Shown here in pieces: positions 1-5,863 of a stretch of DNA of 6,605 nucleotides. Below the pieces are notes generated by a model, which saw nothing but the letters and a program-made list of their open reading frames with translations, was not told the DNA's origin and ran no database searches. Within the stretch, counting starts at the first letter, position 1; the number at the start of each line of letters is the position of its first letter. Both the position numbers and the translations under genes were made by a program. Source of the DNA: JAAXTT01 sp964530215 (lineage in GTDB: Bacteria > Bacillota > Desulfotomaculia > Desulfotomaculales > Desulfocucumaceae); assembly GCA_964530215.1 (NCBI GenBank), contig CAZHAJ010000102.1, positions 1-6,605 on the forward strand, given 5' to 3'.

Positions 1-345
1 GCATTTTAAAATATATTCATTACCTTCCAATTTTTTTAACCTAAAGTTTTCTTCTTGAAACTCAGAAAGCAATTTTATATCCACCTGAAGAAAACTACCA
101 AAATCCCTGAAAACCCTATCCAACAACTCCCTATTTATTTCATAAAATGTTTTCTGTGCTTCCTTTGATTCCTTTAATACTTCCGCATATTTTAATACCT
201 TTAAATGCTGAGAAATACGGGGTTGGCTTATTTTCAGAACAGTTTCCAATTCACACACATACATTGGCCTCACAGCCAACAATCTCAAGATTTTTAAACG
301 TGTGGGTTCTCCCAATGCCTTAAAAACCTTAACAAAAAATTCCAA
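1..345 (-). CDS. ArsR-family winged-helix transcriptional repressor (3' end beyond the window)
   Basis: The minus strand is open from a TTG at 345 to the left edge (115 codons seen). It begins MEFFVKVFKALGEPTRLKIL, a classic ArsR/SmtB N-terminus. The helix-turn-helix lies at about residues 31-52, with recognition helix SQPRISQHLKVLK followed by the wing. A GAGGTGG ribosome binding site at 350-356 sits 4 nt before TTG and decides the start. Members of this family are homodimeric repressors that leave their operator on binding a metal or metalloid. The As(III) CVC motif of classical ArsR reads Y29-V30-C31 here, so one cysteine of the pair is missing; another Cys occurs at residue 115 at the window edge. 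The gene is 28 bp downstream of the permease gene with no terminator between them, so the two are probably co-transcribed and the repressor likely controls its own operon. The inducer cannot be named from sequence. Confidence 0.93.
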   Translation of the reverse strand, partial: MEFFVKVFKALGEPTRLKILRLLAVRPMYVCELETVLKISQPRISQHLKVLKYAEVLKESKEAQKTFYEINRELLDRVFRDFGSFLQVDIKLLSEFQEENFRLKKLEGNEYILKC

Positions 346-373
346 AGTACCACCTCATATTAATTATAAAACA

Positions 374-1417
374 TTAGCCTAAAAAGTAACCATAAAACAT
401 GCCCAGTAAAGTAGACAGAATAACCACCAGAGATACATAGACAGATGTCTTTTTTATTCCCATCACTTTTCCTATAACAATCATGTTGGGTAAGCTTAAC
501 GAAGGGCCGGCAAGTAGCAATGCCAAAGCAGGGCCCCTGCCCATTCCCATGTCCAGAAAAGCCTTAACAATAGGCACTTCCGTCAGGGTAGAAAAATACA
601 TAAGTGAGCCGAACAACGAAGCAACCGCATTGGACTTTAAACTATTTCCACCCACTGCCAGCTCCACCCAATGCTGGGGAATCACCGCCTTTATAATCCC
701 GGCCGCGAAAACTCCCACCAATAGAATCGGAAAAATTAATCTTACAAACCTCCATGTTTCGGACAACCATTCCAAAACCTCATCCTTGGTATACCAAAAA
801 GCCAATACAATTATCATTGAATTAGTCAAAGTCATTATTATGGCAATCTTTGACCATAGGGGTATAGATGAAGTGCCAAACAGCAAAATCAGCAGCAATA
901 TTCCAAAAAAGGCCGATAAATGAATAACAGGCCTGCCTTCCTCCCCTGAAAACATTGCTTCATCGGATTCTTTATTGATTTCTTCTTTTCTGAATATAAA
1001 AGCCATTAACAAACCAATTATTATTGAAAATGAAACAGCCCCCACTGCCCTCGCCAATCCCATTTCCCAACCCATTTTTCTGGCTGTAAGTACTATGGCC
1101 AATATATTAATTGCGGGTCCGGAAAATAAAAAAGCAACTGCCGGCCCCAATCCTGCACCCTTTTTGTGAATTCCGGCAAAAAGAGGTAATACAGTACAGG
1201 AGCAGACAGCCAGTATAGCTCCGGAAACCGAAGCTGTTCCGTAAGCCACAGTTTTTTTTGCTTTGGGGCCGAAATACTTTAGTACCGCCCCAGTTGAAAC
1301 CACCGCTGCTATTCCGCCGGCAATAAAAAATGCCGGAACCAAACATGACAGCACATGAGCTGACAGGTATTCCCTTAACTCACTGACTCCGCTTAAGAAT
1401 ATATTATTTATCAGCAT
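374..1417 (-). CDS. ArsP/COG0701-type membrane permease, probable metalloid or metal efflux
   Basis: This is a 347-residue polytopic membrane protein with about eight or more hydrophobic helices and a charged, probably cytoplasmic loop near residues 145-165. Recognisable features of the COG0701 (DUF318/ArsP) permeases are SCLVPAFFIAGG in the first helix (C25), AVCSCTVLPLFAG with paired cysteines C72 and C74, and SGPAIN at 99-104. A second copy of the GxGPA...GP motif lies at about 291-310, giving an internal two-fold repeat. Characterised ArsP proteins export trivalent organoarsenicals; other relatives are linked to metal efflux, so the substrate here is inferred. The linked ArsR gene supports a metalloid-responsive role. 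The start is placed at the ATG at 1417 because AAAGGA (1426-1431) lies 8 nt upstream; an in-frame ATG at 1426 overlaps that site and would add only MYS. The gene is first in its operon. Confidence 0.85.
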   Translation of the reverse strand: MLINNIFLSGVSELREYLSAHVLSCLVPAFFIAGGIAAVVSTGAVLKYFGPKAKKTVAYGTASVSGAILAVCSCTVLPLFAGIHKKGAGLGPAVAFLFSGPAINILAIVLTARKMGWEMGLARAVGAVSFSIIIGLLMAFIFRKEEINKESDEAMFSGEEGRPVIHLSAFFGILLLILLFGTSSIPLWSKIAIIMTLTNSMIIVLAFWYTKDEVLEWLSETWRFVRLIFPILLVGVFAAGIIKAVIPQHWVELAVGGNSLKSNAVASLFGSLMYFSTLTEVPIVKAFLDMGMGRGPALALLLAGPSLSLPNMIVIGKVMGIKKTSVYVSLVVILSTLLGMFYGYFLG

Positions 1418-1425
1418 GGAATACA

Positions 1426-1431
1426 TCCTTT
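1426..1431 (-). promoter_or_regulatory. Ribosome binding site of the permease gene
   Basis: The minus strand reads AAAGGA here, 8 nt before the ATG at 1417. It overlaps the alternative upstream ATG at 1424-1426, which therefore cannot be served by it. This is the reason for choosing the shorter start. Confidence 0.75.
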
Positions 1432-1439
1432 AAAATTTA

Positions 1440-1479
1440 TTATATAAGCCAATGATTATATAATAAATCACTTATATAT
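1440..1479. repeat. Three phased TTATATA(A/T) boxes, candidate ArsR operator
   Basis: TTATATAA occurs at 1440-1447 and 1456-1463, and TTATATAT at 1472-1479, so the steps are 16 and 16 bp. The first two boxes are self-complementary. TATATAAG (1441-1448) and CTTATATA (1471-1478) also form an outer inverted repeat. The array lies in the divergent intergenic region and overlaps the predicted -10 and spacer of the permease promoter. ArsR-family operators are commonly AT-rich imperfect inverted repeats at the promoter; the assignment to this repressor is inference. Chance recurrence in AT-rich DNA is possible. Confidence 0.45.
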
Positions 1480-1488
1480 ATTTTTCAA
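1460..1488 (-). promoter_or_regulatory. Candidate sigma-A promoter of the permease-arsR operon
   Basis: On the minus strand TTGAAA (1483-1488) is followed after exactly 17 nt by TATTAT (1460-1465). Transcription would begin near 1453, leaving a leader of about 35 nt before the permease ATG. The region is very AT-rich, so other -10-like hexamers exist (TATAAT at 1439-1444 and 1455-1460), but this pair has the best spacing. Two of the three TTATATA boxes fall within this promoter and the third just downstream, which fits repression by the linked ArsR protein. Confidence 0.5.
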
Positions 1489-1596
1489 CTGCCTAAGTAA
1501 ATATTACATATTTTTACGCTCCTACCCTGAAATCATAGATAATTGCGCAGGAATATTTCGGAATTTGTTGAAATAAAGTATATCATCAGCAATTTC

Positions 1597-1602
1597 GGAG
1601 GG
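1597..1602 (+). promoter_or_regulatory. Ribosome binding site deciding a TTG start
   Basis: GGAGGG lies 8 nt before TTG at 1611. No ATG or GTG is as well placed, and the zinc-finger cysteines begin only six codons in, so this TTG is the likely start. The upstream DNA (1489-1596) holds no promoter I would defend; TATATC at 1579-1584 is a weak -10 candidate. Confidence 0.8.
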
Positions 1603-1610
1603 ATATTGAT

Positions 1611-2483
1611 TTGTCAAATAGCACCTGCAATTATTGTGAAAAAGAGATCAATATGAAGACAGATCCTAATGATACCGGAGATTATTATTGTAGTGTCAAC
1701 TGCTTTGAAAAACATCTTCAGGAAAAAGCCCGAAGGAAAAAGCAAATTATCGGATCCTCAGTAATACTTACCTTAATTCTGTTCTCTGTAGTTATTTTTA
1801 TAAGTTTAAATAAAAACTGGAATCCTCAACAGGTCAATGAAAACCCTGAACATAACCCTGAACAAGTAGTTCAAAACAATGACATTACCCCTGCTAAAGC
1901 CACTGAATCTAAGGTAACAGTGACTGGTGATTCTGATTTCAAATCAGTGATCAATGAAGCCCTTGATCTCCTCAAAAAATACAACTATTCACAATACAAT
2001 CTTTTGATTCAATATGATTGGCCTATCCAATTGAGCGATGAGGTTGAAGGCAATCTTGTAGCTACTGTGGATCAAAATAAAATAATAATCTATAAGAAAC
2101 TGACAAAAGATCCTAAGAGGTACATACCGGAACAACTGGCGGGCATTATTGTTCATCAAGCAACCCATGCCCTCAGCATGAAAGAAGAACATCCCGAGTT
2201 ATCACCCGAAGATTATGAAAGAATTGCTATAGAAAATGAAATTGCAGCCTATAAACTGGTGGGTGCACCTAAGTGGATGCTGGAAGAAGCGCTGGCAAGG
2301 CAGAGCATACCTGCCACCTATACTGTTAAAGCAGGAGATAATGATTGGAGCATTGCCCAGAAAATATATGGCGACGGAACAAAAGGACCGGAAATATTGG
2401 AGTACAACAGGGAAACAGTAGGCTCAGGACTATTGACCGTTGGTCAAGAATTGATTCTCCCCAGGGGATTGGAACAAAAATAA
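1611..2483 (+). CDS. Single-pass membrane protein: zinc finger, degenerate zincin-like domain and LysM
   Basis: This is a 290-residue protein I cannot assign to a named family. Visible parts in order: a treble-clef-like four-cysteine motif (C6, C9, C27, C31) followed by the basic stretch ARRKK; a hydrophobic helix at about 46-66; a polar N/P/E/Q-rich linker at about 67-105; a folded middle domain at about 108-235; and a C-terminal LysM domain at about 236-285 (TYTVKAGDNDWSIAQKIYG ... LLTVGQELILP). Basic residues before the helix predict the zinc finger inside the cell and the rest outside, where LysM would bind peptidoglycan. The middle domain contains IIVHQATHAL (H182, Q183, H186) and then ENEIAAY (E208, E210), resembling a gluzincin HExxH plus downstream Glu, but with the catalytic Glu replaced by Gln. 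It is therefore probably non-hydrolytic, or at least impaired. The gene stands alone, divergent from the permease and convergent with recD2. Confidence 0.85.
   Translation: MSNSTCNYCEKEINMKTDPNDTGDYYCSVNCFEKHLQEKARRKKQIIGSSVILTLILFSVVIFISLNKNWNPQQVNENPEHNPEQVVQNNDITPAKATESKVTVTGDSDFKSVINEALDLLKKYNYSQYNLLIQYDWPIQLSDEVEGNLVATVDQNKIIIYKKLTKDPKRYIPEQLAGIIVHQATHALSMKEEHPELSPEDYERIAIENEIAAYKLVGAPKWMLEEALARQSIPATYTVKAGDNDWSIAQKIYGDGTKGPEILEYNRETVGSGLLTVGQELILPRGLEQK
1842..1864 (+). repeat. Two-unit 12-bp tandem repeat in the linker
   Basis: AACCCTGAACA occurs at 1842-1852 and again at 1854-1864, a period of 12 bp. It encodes NPEH-NPEQ in the extracytoplasmic linker just after the transmembrane helix. 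It preserves frame and lengthens a flexible spacer; a small slippage duplication is the simplest origin. Confidence 0.7.
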
Positions 2484-2522
2484 CTCCGAATATAAAGATT
2501 TATAATGACCTATCGCTCCATA

Positions 2523-4703
2523 TTAAAGGTCCATCTCAACCAGCCTTTGGGCTAATCGAGTATTTCTTTTACTGGGGCTTACATTGCGTATTGCCATTGC
2601 CAATGCTTTCTTACTGCCCACTAATACCACCAGTTTTTTCCCTCTGGTGATCCCGGTATATATCAGATTTCTTTGCAACAAAACATAGTGCTGGGTCATT
2701 AACGGGATCACCACTGCAGGATACTCACTTCCCTGGGACTTGTGAATCGATATAGCATAAGCCAAAATAATTTCGTCCAATTCACTAAAATCATAGAAAA
2801 CTTTTCTTCCCTCAAAATCAATTACCATGACCTGGTCGTCATGATGAACGGAAAACACTCTGCCGATATCCCCGTTGAAAACATCCTTATCATAGTTGTT
2901 TAATATTTGCATCACTTTATCGTTAACTCTAAAACCTCTATAGCCACGGGAAATTCCCGGATTCTCAGGGTTTAGCCTTAACTGTAGCTCCCTGTTTAAA
3001 TTGGCTACACCCACTTCCCCCCTGTGCATGGGGGTGAGCACCTGAACATCATCTATGGGACTGAAACCAAAGTGCCTTGGAATACGCTGAGTAGATAAAG
3101 TAATAATCTTGTCCACTGCCCTTTCCGGATCATCCTCTGGCACAAAATAAAAGTCTTGCAAGGTACTTTCTAATGGAGTATCCAATTCCGGAAACTCCCC
3201 TTTTATAATCCTATGAGCATTGGCAACAATTTGACTCTCCATCGCCTGACGAAAAATCTTATTAAGAGTTACTACTTTTATAATACCGGAATTTATAATG
3301 TCTCCCAGAACATTTCCGGGTCCCACTGACGGAAGCTGGTTCATATCTCCCACCATAACAAGGAAAGCATGCAGGGGTATAGCTTTCACCAAATGGTACA
3401 TCAAAAGGGTGTCAATCATAGAGGCTTCGTCAACAATAATAACGTCTGCTTCCAAAGGCAAATCTTGATTTCTTTGGAAGCCGCCTGCCTGATAACTGAA
3501 CTCCAACATGCGATGAATGGTTTTAGCCTCGCAGTCGGTAGCCTCCTGCATTCTTTTTGCTGCCCTTCCGGTGGGGGCCGCCAGCAGCATTCTTTGGCCG
3601 ATATCTTGAAATATTTTAACGATAGCTCTGATAATCGTTGTTTTACCTGTTCCGGGACCTCCGGTAATCACCATTAGCTTATTCTGCAACGCCATAGATA
3701 CTGCTCTCCGCTGCTTGTCTGCCAGCTTAAGACCCAGCTCCCTCTCCACCTGCAATACTTTTGAATCAAAATCAAATGCGGGAAAGGATACTGGGTGATT
3801 CTTAATACCAAGCAATCCCCTAGCCAAATTAATCTCCGCTATTAAAAAAGGCGGCAAGTAAACAGCCTTTTCATCTAAAGAGTTATCTCGTCCCTTTAAA
3901 TCCTCAATAATTATTCGCCTATCCTCAGCCAAACCGGATATAGCCTGAACCACTGTTTCTCTTTCTACACTTAAAAGCTGACAGGCTTTGTCCAACAAAT
4001 CCTCATAGACACAATACATATGTCCATTTCCCGTCAGCTCACTAAGGGTATAAATAACACCTTCCTTTGCCCGAACTACAGAGTTGGGGTCAAAACCCAA
4101 ATTATGAGCAATTTTATCTGCAGTTACAAAACCTATGCCCCTGATATCCGCAGCCAAGCTGTAGGGATTATTCTTCACCACATTAATGGATTGCTGCCCA
4201 TACTTTTTATATATTTTCGAAGAATAACCGGCACTTACTCCATGACCCTGGAGAAAAAGCATAATCTCCTTTATCTCTTTTTGCTCAGCCCAAGCCTCGG
4301 CAATCATGGTGATTCTTTTCCTGCCAATGCCCTCAACCTTAGATAACTCTTGGGGCCTGTTTTCAATAACTTCTATGGTATCTAATCCGAAAACCTTCAC
4401 AATTCTTCTGGCCATGACGGGACCTACACCCTTCACCAAACCTGAGGCCAGATACTTTTCAATACCGTTTACAGTGGCAGGCACAATGGTTTCAAATGTT
4501 TCCACCTGAAACTGTTCCCCGAATTTTTTGTTATAAACCCATTTTCCCTGCAGACGCAGTGACTCGCCGGCATTTAGGCCGGTAAGACAGCCTATAATAG
4601 TGGTGAGTTCACGTTTGCCCTTTTCTTTTATCTTAGCTACCGTAAAACTTGTTTCTTCATTGCAGTAGCTAATTCTTTCCAGTACACCGTAAATGGTTTC
4701 CAA
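2523..4703 (-). CDS. recD2: RecD2-type ATP-dependent 5'-3' DNA helicase
   Basis: This is a 726-residue SF1B helicase of the RecD2/YrrC family, which works without RecBC and is implicated in DNA repair and replication-fork maintenance. Domains in order: N-terminal OB-like region (about 1-75); helix-hairpin-helix motifs (VKGVGPVMA about 90-98, VEGIGRKRI about 123-131, IRGIGFVTADKI about 187-198); then the motor. Walker A GGPGTGKT is at 348-355 (K354), Walker B VDEAS has D425/E426, motif III is GDMNQLPSVGPG from 452, HKSQGSEYP starts at 654, and YTGITRGKK carries the motif VI Arg R687. Length matches the roughly 700-800 residues usual for the family, so the gene looks intact. TTG at 4703 is chosen because GAGGAG (4711-4716) lies 7 nt upstream; an in-frame TTG at 4718 overlaps that site and would add MRRSI. 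It is monocistronic in view and convergent with the LysM gene; no hairpin terminator is visible in the 39-bp gap. Confidence 0.96.
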   Translation of the reverse strand: METIYGVLERISYCNEETSFTVAKIKEKGKRELTTIIGCLTGLNAGESLRLQGKWVYNKKFGEQFQVETFETIVPATVNGIEKYLASGLVKGVGPVMARRIVKVFGLDTIEVIENRPQELSKVEGIGRKRITMIAEAWAEQKEIKEIMLFLQGHGVSAGYSSKIYKKYGQQSINVVKNNPYSLAADIRGIGFVTADKIAHNLGFDPNSVVRAKEGVIYTLSELTGNGHMYCVYEDLLDKACQLLSVERETVVQAISGLAEDRRIIIEDLKGRDNSLDEKAVYLPPFLIAEINLARGLLGIKNHPVSFPAFDFDSKVLQVERELGLKLADKQRRAVSMALQNKLMVITGGPGTGKTTIIRAIVKIFQDIGQRMLLAAPTGRAAKRMQEATDCEAKTIHRMLEFSYQAGGFQRNQDLPLEADVIIVDEASMIDTLLMYHLVKAIPLHAFLVMVGDMNQLPSVGPGNVLGDIINSGIIKVVTLNKIFRQAMESQIVANAHRIIKGEFPELDTPLESTLQDFYFVPEDDPERAVDKIITLSTQRIPRHFGFSPIDDVQVLTPMHRGEVGVANLNRELQLRLNPENPGISRGYRGFRVNDKVMQILNNYDKDVFNGDIGRVFSVHHDDQVMVIDFEGRKVFYDFSELDEIILAYAISIHKSQGSEYPAVVIPLMTQHYVLLQRNLIYTGITRGKKLVVLVGSKKALAMAIRNVSPSKRNTRLAQRLVEMDL

Positions 4704-4710
4704 AATACTT

Positions 4711-4716
4711 CTCCTC
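4711..4716 (-). promoter_or_regulatory. Ribosome binding site of recD2
   Basis: The minus strand reads GAGGAG 7 nt before TTG at 4703. The longer frame starting with TTG at 4718 overlaps this site, so the later TTG is the credible start. Confidence 0.8.
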
Positions 4717-4727
4717 AAATCAGAAAT

Positions 4728-4733
4728 AGTATA
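4728..4733 (-). promoter_or_regulatory. Weak candidate -10 box for recD2
   Basis: The minus strand reads TATACT here, which would start transcription near 4721, a short leader ahead of the GAGGAG site. No good -35 is found at 16-18 bp; GTGACT is 19 bp away. The call rests on the -10 alone. Confidence 0.25.
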
Positions 4734-4833
4734 CTGGTTAATTCTACAGGTTAGTCACTTGCTCCTTTAACCCTAATTATTTATAAACCTGAATAATTTA
4801 TATATCTAAATCCATTTCTTTCTAGCATACAAT

Positions 4834-4861
4834 TTGATATTATGTTTTCAGTAATTAATAT
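4834..4861 (+). promoter_or_regulatory. Candidate sigma-A promoter of the PPOX-family gene
   Basis: TTGATA (4834-4839) is followed after 16 nt by TAATAT (4856-4861). The start of transcription would be near 4868, about 15 nt before the ATG at 4883. The -35 is good and the -10 is only fair; the surrounding DNA is AT-rich, so the call is tentative. Confidence 0.4.
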
Positions 4862-4882
4862 AAAATTTTGGGGTATAAGCAT

Positions 4883-5362
4883 ATGCTGAATTACCATATG
4901 AACAAGGAAGACAGAGAGATTACTGATCCTAAGGAACTGACAAACATCATTAAGAAGGGTCAATATGTCACCATTGCCATGTGTAAAAACAACGAACCTT
5001 ATATTGTTACTCTAAATTATGGATATGACCAAACAAACAATATATTATTTTTTCATTCCGCCCTTAGAGGTTTAAAGATTGATATTATAAAAGAAAACCC
5101 CATAGTTTGTGCCACTATCATCGAAGATAAAGGGTACCTTCAAGGAAAGTGCAAACATCCTTATAAATCTGTGGTACTGTGGGGAACAATGGAAATAATA
5201 GAAGATCTTGAAGATAAAAAATATGCCATGAACATATTACTTAAACACTTGGAAAATGATCCTGAGATTATCGGTAAAAGGCTTCAAAATGAGAAGATTT
5301 ATACCGGTGTAAATATGCTTAAGTTAAGAATAACAGGGATCAGAGGGAAAAGCGGAAATTAG
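4883..5362 (+). CDS. Pyridoxamine 5'-phosphate oxidase-family (FMN split-barrel, Nim-like) protein
   Basis: This is a 159-residue protein with the hallmarks of the COG3467/Nim-like split-barrel flavoproteins. The N-terminus MNKEDREITDPKEL leads into the first strands (YVTIAMCKNNEPYIVTLNYGYD, residues about 28-49). Then comes FFHSALRGLKIDIIKENP (H58 and K65), matching the family pattern of a strand, H, G and K followed by a helix, and later VVLWGTMEII. Relatives bind FMN or sometimes haem; some reduce nitroimidazoles, but most, including this one, have unknown substrates. It is a soluble, probably dimeric cytoplasmic protein. The start is set at ATG 4883, which has GGGG (4870-4873) 9 nt upstream; ATG 4898 is a shorter alternative and TTG 4868 a longer, less likely one. 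It is divergent from recD2 and followed by its own stop 14 nt before the next promoter, so it is probably monocistronic. Confidence 0.9.
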   Translation: MLNYHMNKEDREITDPKELTNIIKKGQYVTIAMCKNNEPYIVTLNYGYDQTNNILFFHSALRGLKIDIIKENPIVCATIIEDKGYLQGKCKHPYKSVVLWGTMEIIEDLEDKKYAMNILLKHLENDPEIIGKRLQNEKIYTGVNMLKLRITGIRGKSGN

Positions 5363-5376
5363 ATAAAGCATCAAAT

Positions 5377-5405
5377 TTGGGCAAACATTATATTTATGGT
5401 ATGAT
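5377..5405 (+). promoter_or_regulatory. Extended -10 sigma-A promoter of the 101-residue gene
   Basis: TTGGGC (5377-5382), a 17-nt spacer and TATGAT (5400-5405), preceded by TG at 5397-5398, make an extended -10 promoter. The predicted start of transcription is near 5412, giving a leader of about 38 nt to the ATG at 5450. This is the best promoter match in the window. Confidence 0.65.
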
Positions 5406-5438
5406 GATTTTTGAGATTGAGCACCGACCCGCGAATAC

Positions 5439-5444
5439 AGGAGG
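5439..5444 (+). promoter_or_regulatory. Consensus ribosome binding site of the 101-residue gene
   Basis: AGGAGG lies 5 nt before ATG at 5450. It excludes an in-frame TTG at 5411, which has no ribosome binding site and would sit at the predicted transcription start. Confidence 0.85.
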
Positions 5445-5449
5445 AAAGT

Positions 5450-5755
5450 ATGGAAGAAAACACTAAGGTACAGAAAACCCTGGTGGTAAGTATACAGGGA
5501 TGGGAACTAGAGGTTTTTGAAGGACCCCGCAAGGTAGATGTAGATTTGCTCGGGGAAATGCTGGAATTCAGGGGCATTTGGCTGACTGAACCCGAACGTG
5601 GTGTGGTTACAGTCTTATGCTACCCTGAAAAATTATTTTACCTTGAAATTACCGAATCAGAGCTTTCCACCCAAAGACTTGGAAGAAGAAATAAGGTAAC
5701 TCCCCTTAGAAAGATTGGAAATAACCCGCCTCCAGAGGATGACAGCACAGATTAA
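5450..5755 (+). CDS. Small acidic protein of unknown function, 101 residues
   Basis: I do not recognise this protein. It has no signal peptide or membrane helix, so it should be cytoplasmic. Residues 10-72 look like a compact fold of alternating strands and short helices (TLVVSIQGWELEVFEGP, then DVDLLGEMLEFRGIWL, then GVVTVLCYPEKLFYLEI). The tail from about 76 is polar: a basic patch (RLGRRNKVTPLRK) and then a proline- and acid-rich end (PPPEDDSTD) that is probably disordered. The one cysteine is C57. Strong expression signals (an extended -10 promoter and a consensus ribosome binding site) and normal codon use argue that it is a real gene. A hairpin follows the stop, and the flippase gene lies downstream on the same strand with its own -10 box, so it may be a single-gene unit. 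Confidence 0.8.
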   Translation: MEENTKVQKTLVVSIQGWELEVFEGPRKVDVDLLGEMLEFRGIWLTEPERGVVTVLCYPEKLFYLEITESELSTQRLGRRNKVTPLRKIGNNPPPEDDSTD

Positions 5756-5769
5756 TACCCGACATTTTG

Positions 5770-5791
5770 AGCCCACGCCCCAGCGTGGGCT
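5770..5791 (+). terminator. Perfect hairpin after the 101-residue gene, possible terminator
   Basis: AGCCCACGC (5770-5778), a four-base loop CCCA and GCGTGGGCT (5783-5791) form a GC-rich 9-bp perfect stem 14 nt after the stop codon. Position and strength suit an intrinsic terminator, but the following bases (ATAGTTCTTACG) are a poor U-tract and the reverse strand has none either. It may terminate weakly, protect the mRNA 3' end, or act with a factor. Confidence 0.5.
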
Positions 5792-5816
5792 ATAGTTCTT
5801 ACGCTATTACTTAGGT

Positions 5817-5822
5817 TATAAT
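5817..5822 (+). promoter_or_regulatory. Perfect -10 box upstream of the flippase gene
   Basis: TATAAT matches the sigma-A -10 consensus exactly. The -35 side, just after the hairpin, is weak (GTTCTT at 16-bp spacing). Transcription would start near 5829, only about 10 nt before the AAAGGG ribosome binding site at 5837-5842. I see no sigma-E-type sporulation promoter. Confidence 0.4.
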
Positions 5823-5842
5823 CACTTTTTTGAATTAAAGGG

Positions 5843-5863
5843 ATGATTATCTTGTCAGGATAA
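5843..5863 (+). other. Aborted start or tiny leader ORF in front of the flippase frame
   Basis: AAAGGG ends at 5842. ATG (5843) and TTG (5852) follow in the same frame as the flippase, reading M-I-I-L-S-G and then TAA at 5861-5863. TTG 5852 is 9 nt from the ribosome binding site. A second ribosome binding site, AGGA (5857-5860), overlaps the end of this tiny frame. Between the TAA and TTG 5909 the flippase frame contains no ATG, GTG or TTG. This may be a leader peptide for translational coupling, or a by-product of a lesion in the real start codon. Confidence 0.45.

Noticed and set aside
483..923. 146-codon plus-strand open frame
   Set aside because: It lies wholly inside the permease gene on the opposite strand, has no ribosome binding site, and its translation shows no family signature, while the permease frame is clearly a membrane protein.
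1542..1594. AATTGC/GCAATT inverted repeat and two ATTTCGGA copies ahead of the LysM gene
   Set aside because: They are short, widely spaced and not clearly tied to a promoter; expected by chance in AT-rich DNA.
4745..4771. Tiny minus-strand frame upstream of recD2 with an AAAGGAG site (GTG, ACT, AAC, CTG, TAG)
   Set aside because: It is only four codons, the spacing to GTG is 3 nt, and it would lie upstream of the predicted recD2 transcription start; most likely chance.
4739..4796. Short inverted pairs (GGTTA/TAACC, AGGTT/AACCT) in the recD2-PPOX intergenic region
   Set aside because: Stems are only 5 bp with long loops and no conserved riboswitch or T-box elements are visible.
4781..4963. 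60-codon minus-strand open frame overlapping the recD2/PPOX intergenic region
   Set aside because: It overlaps the start of the well-supported PPOX-family gene antisense and has no convincing ribosome binding site or recognisable motif.
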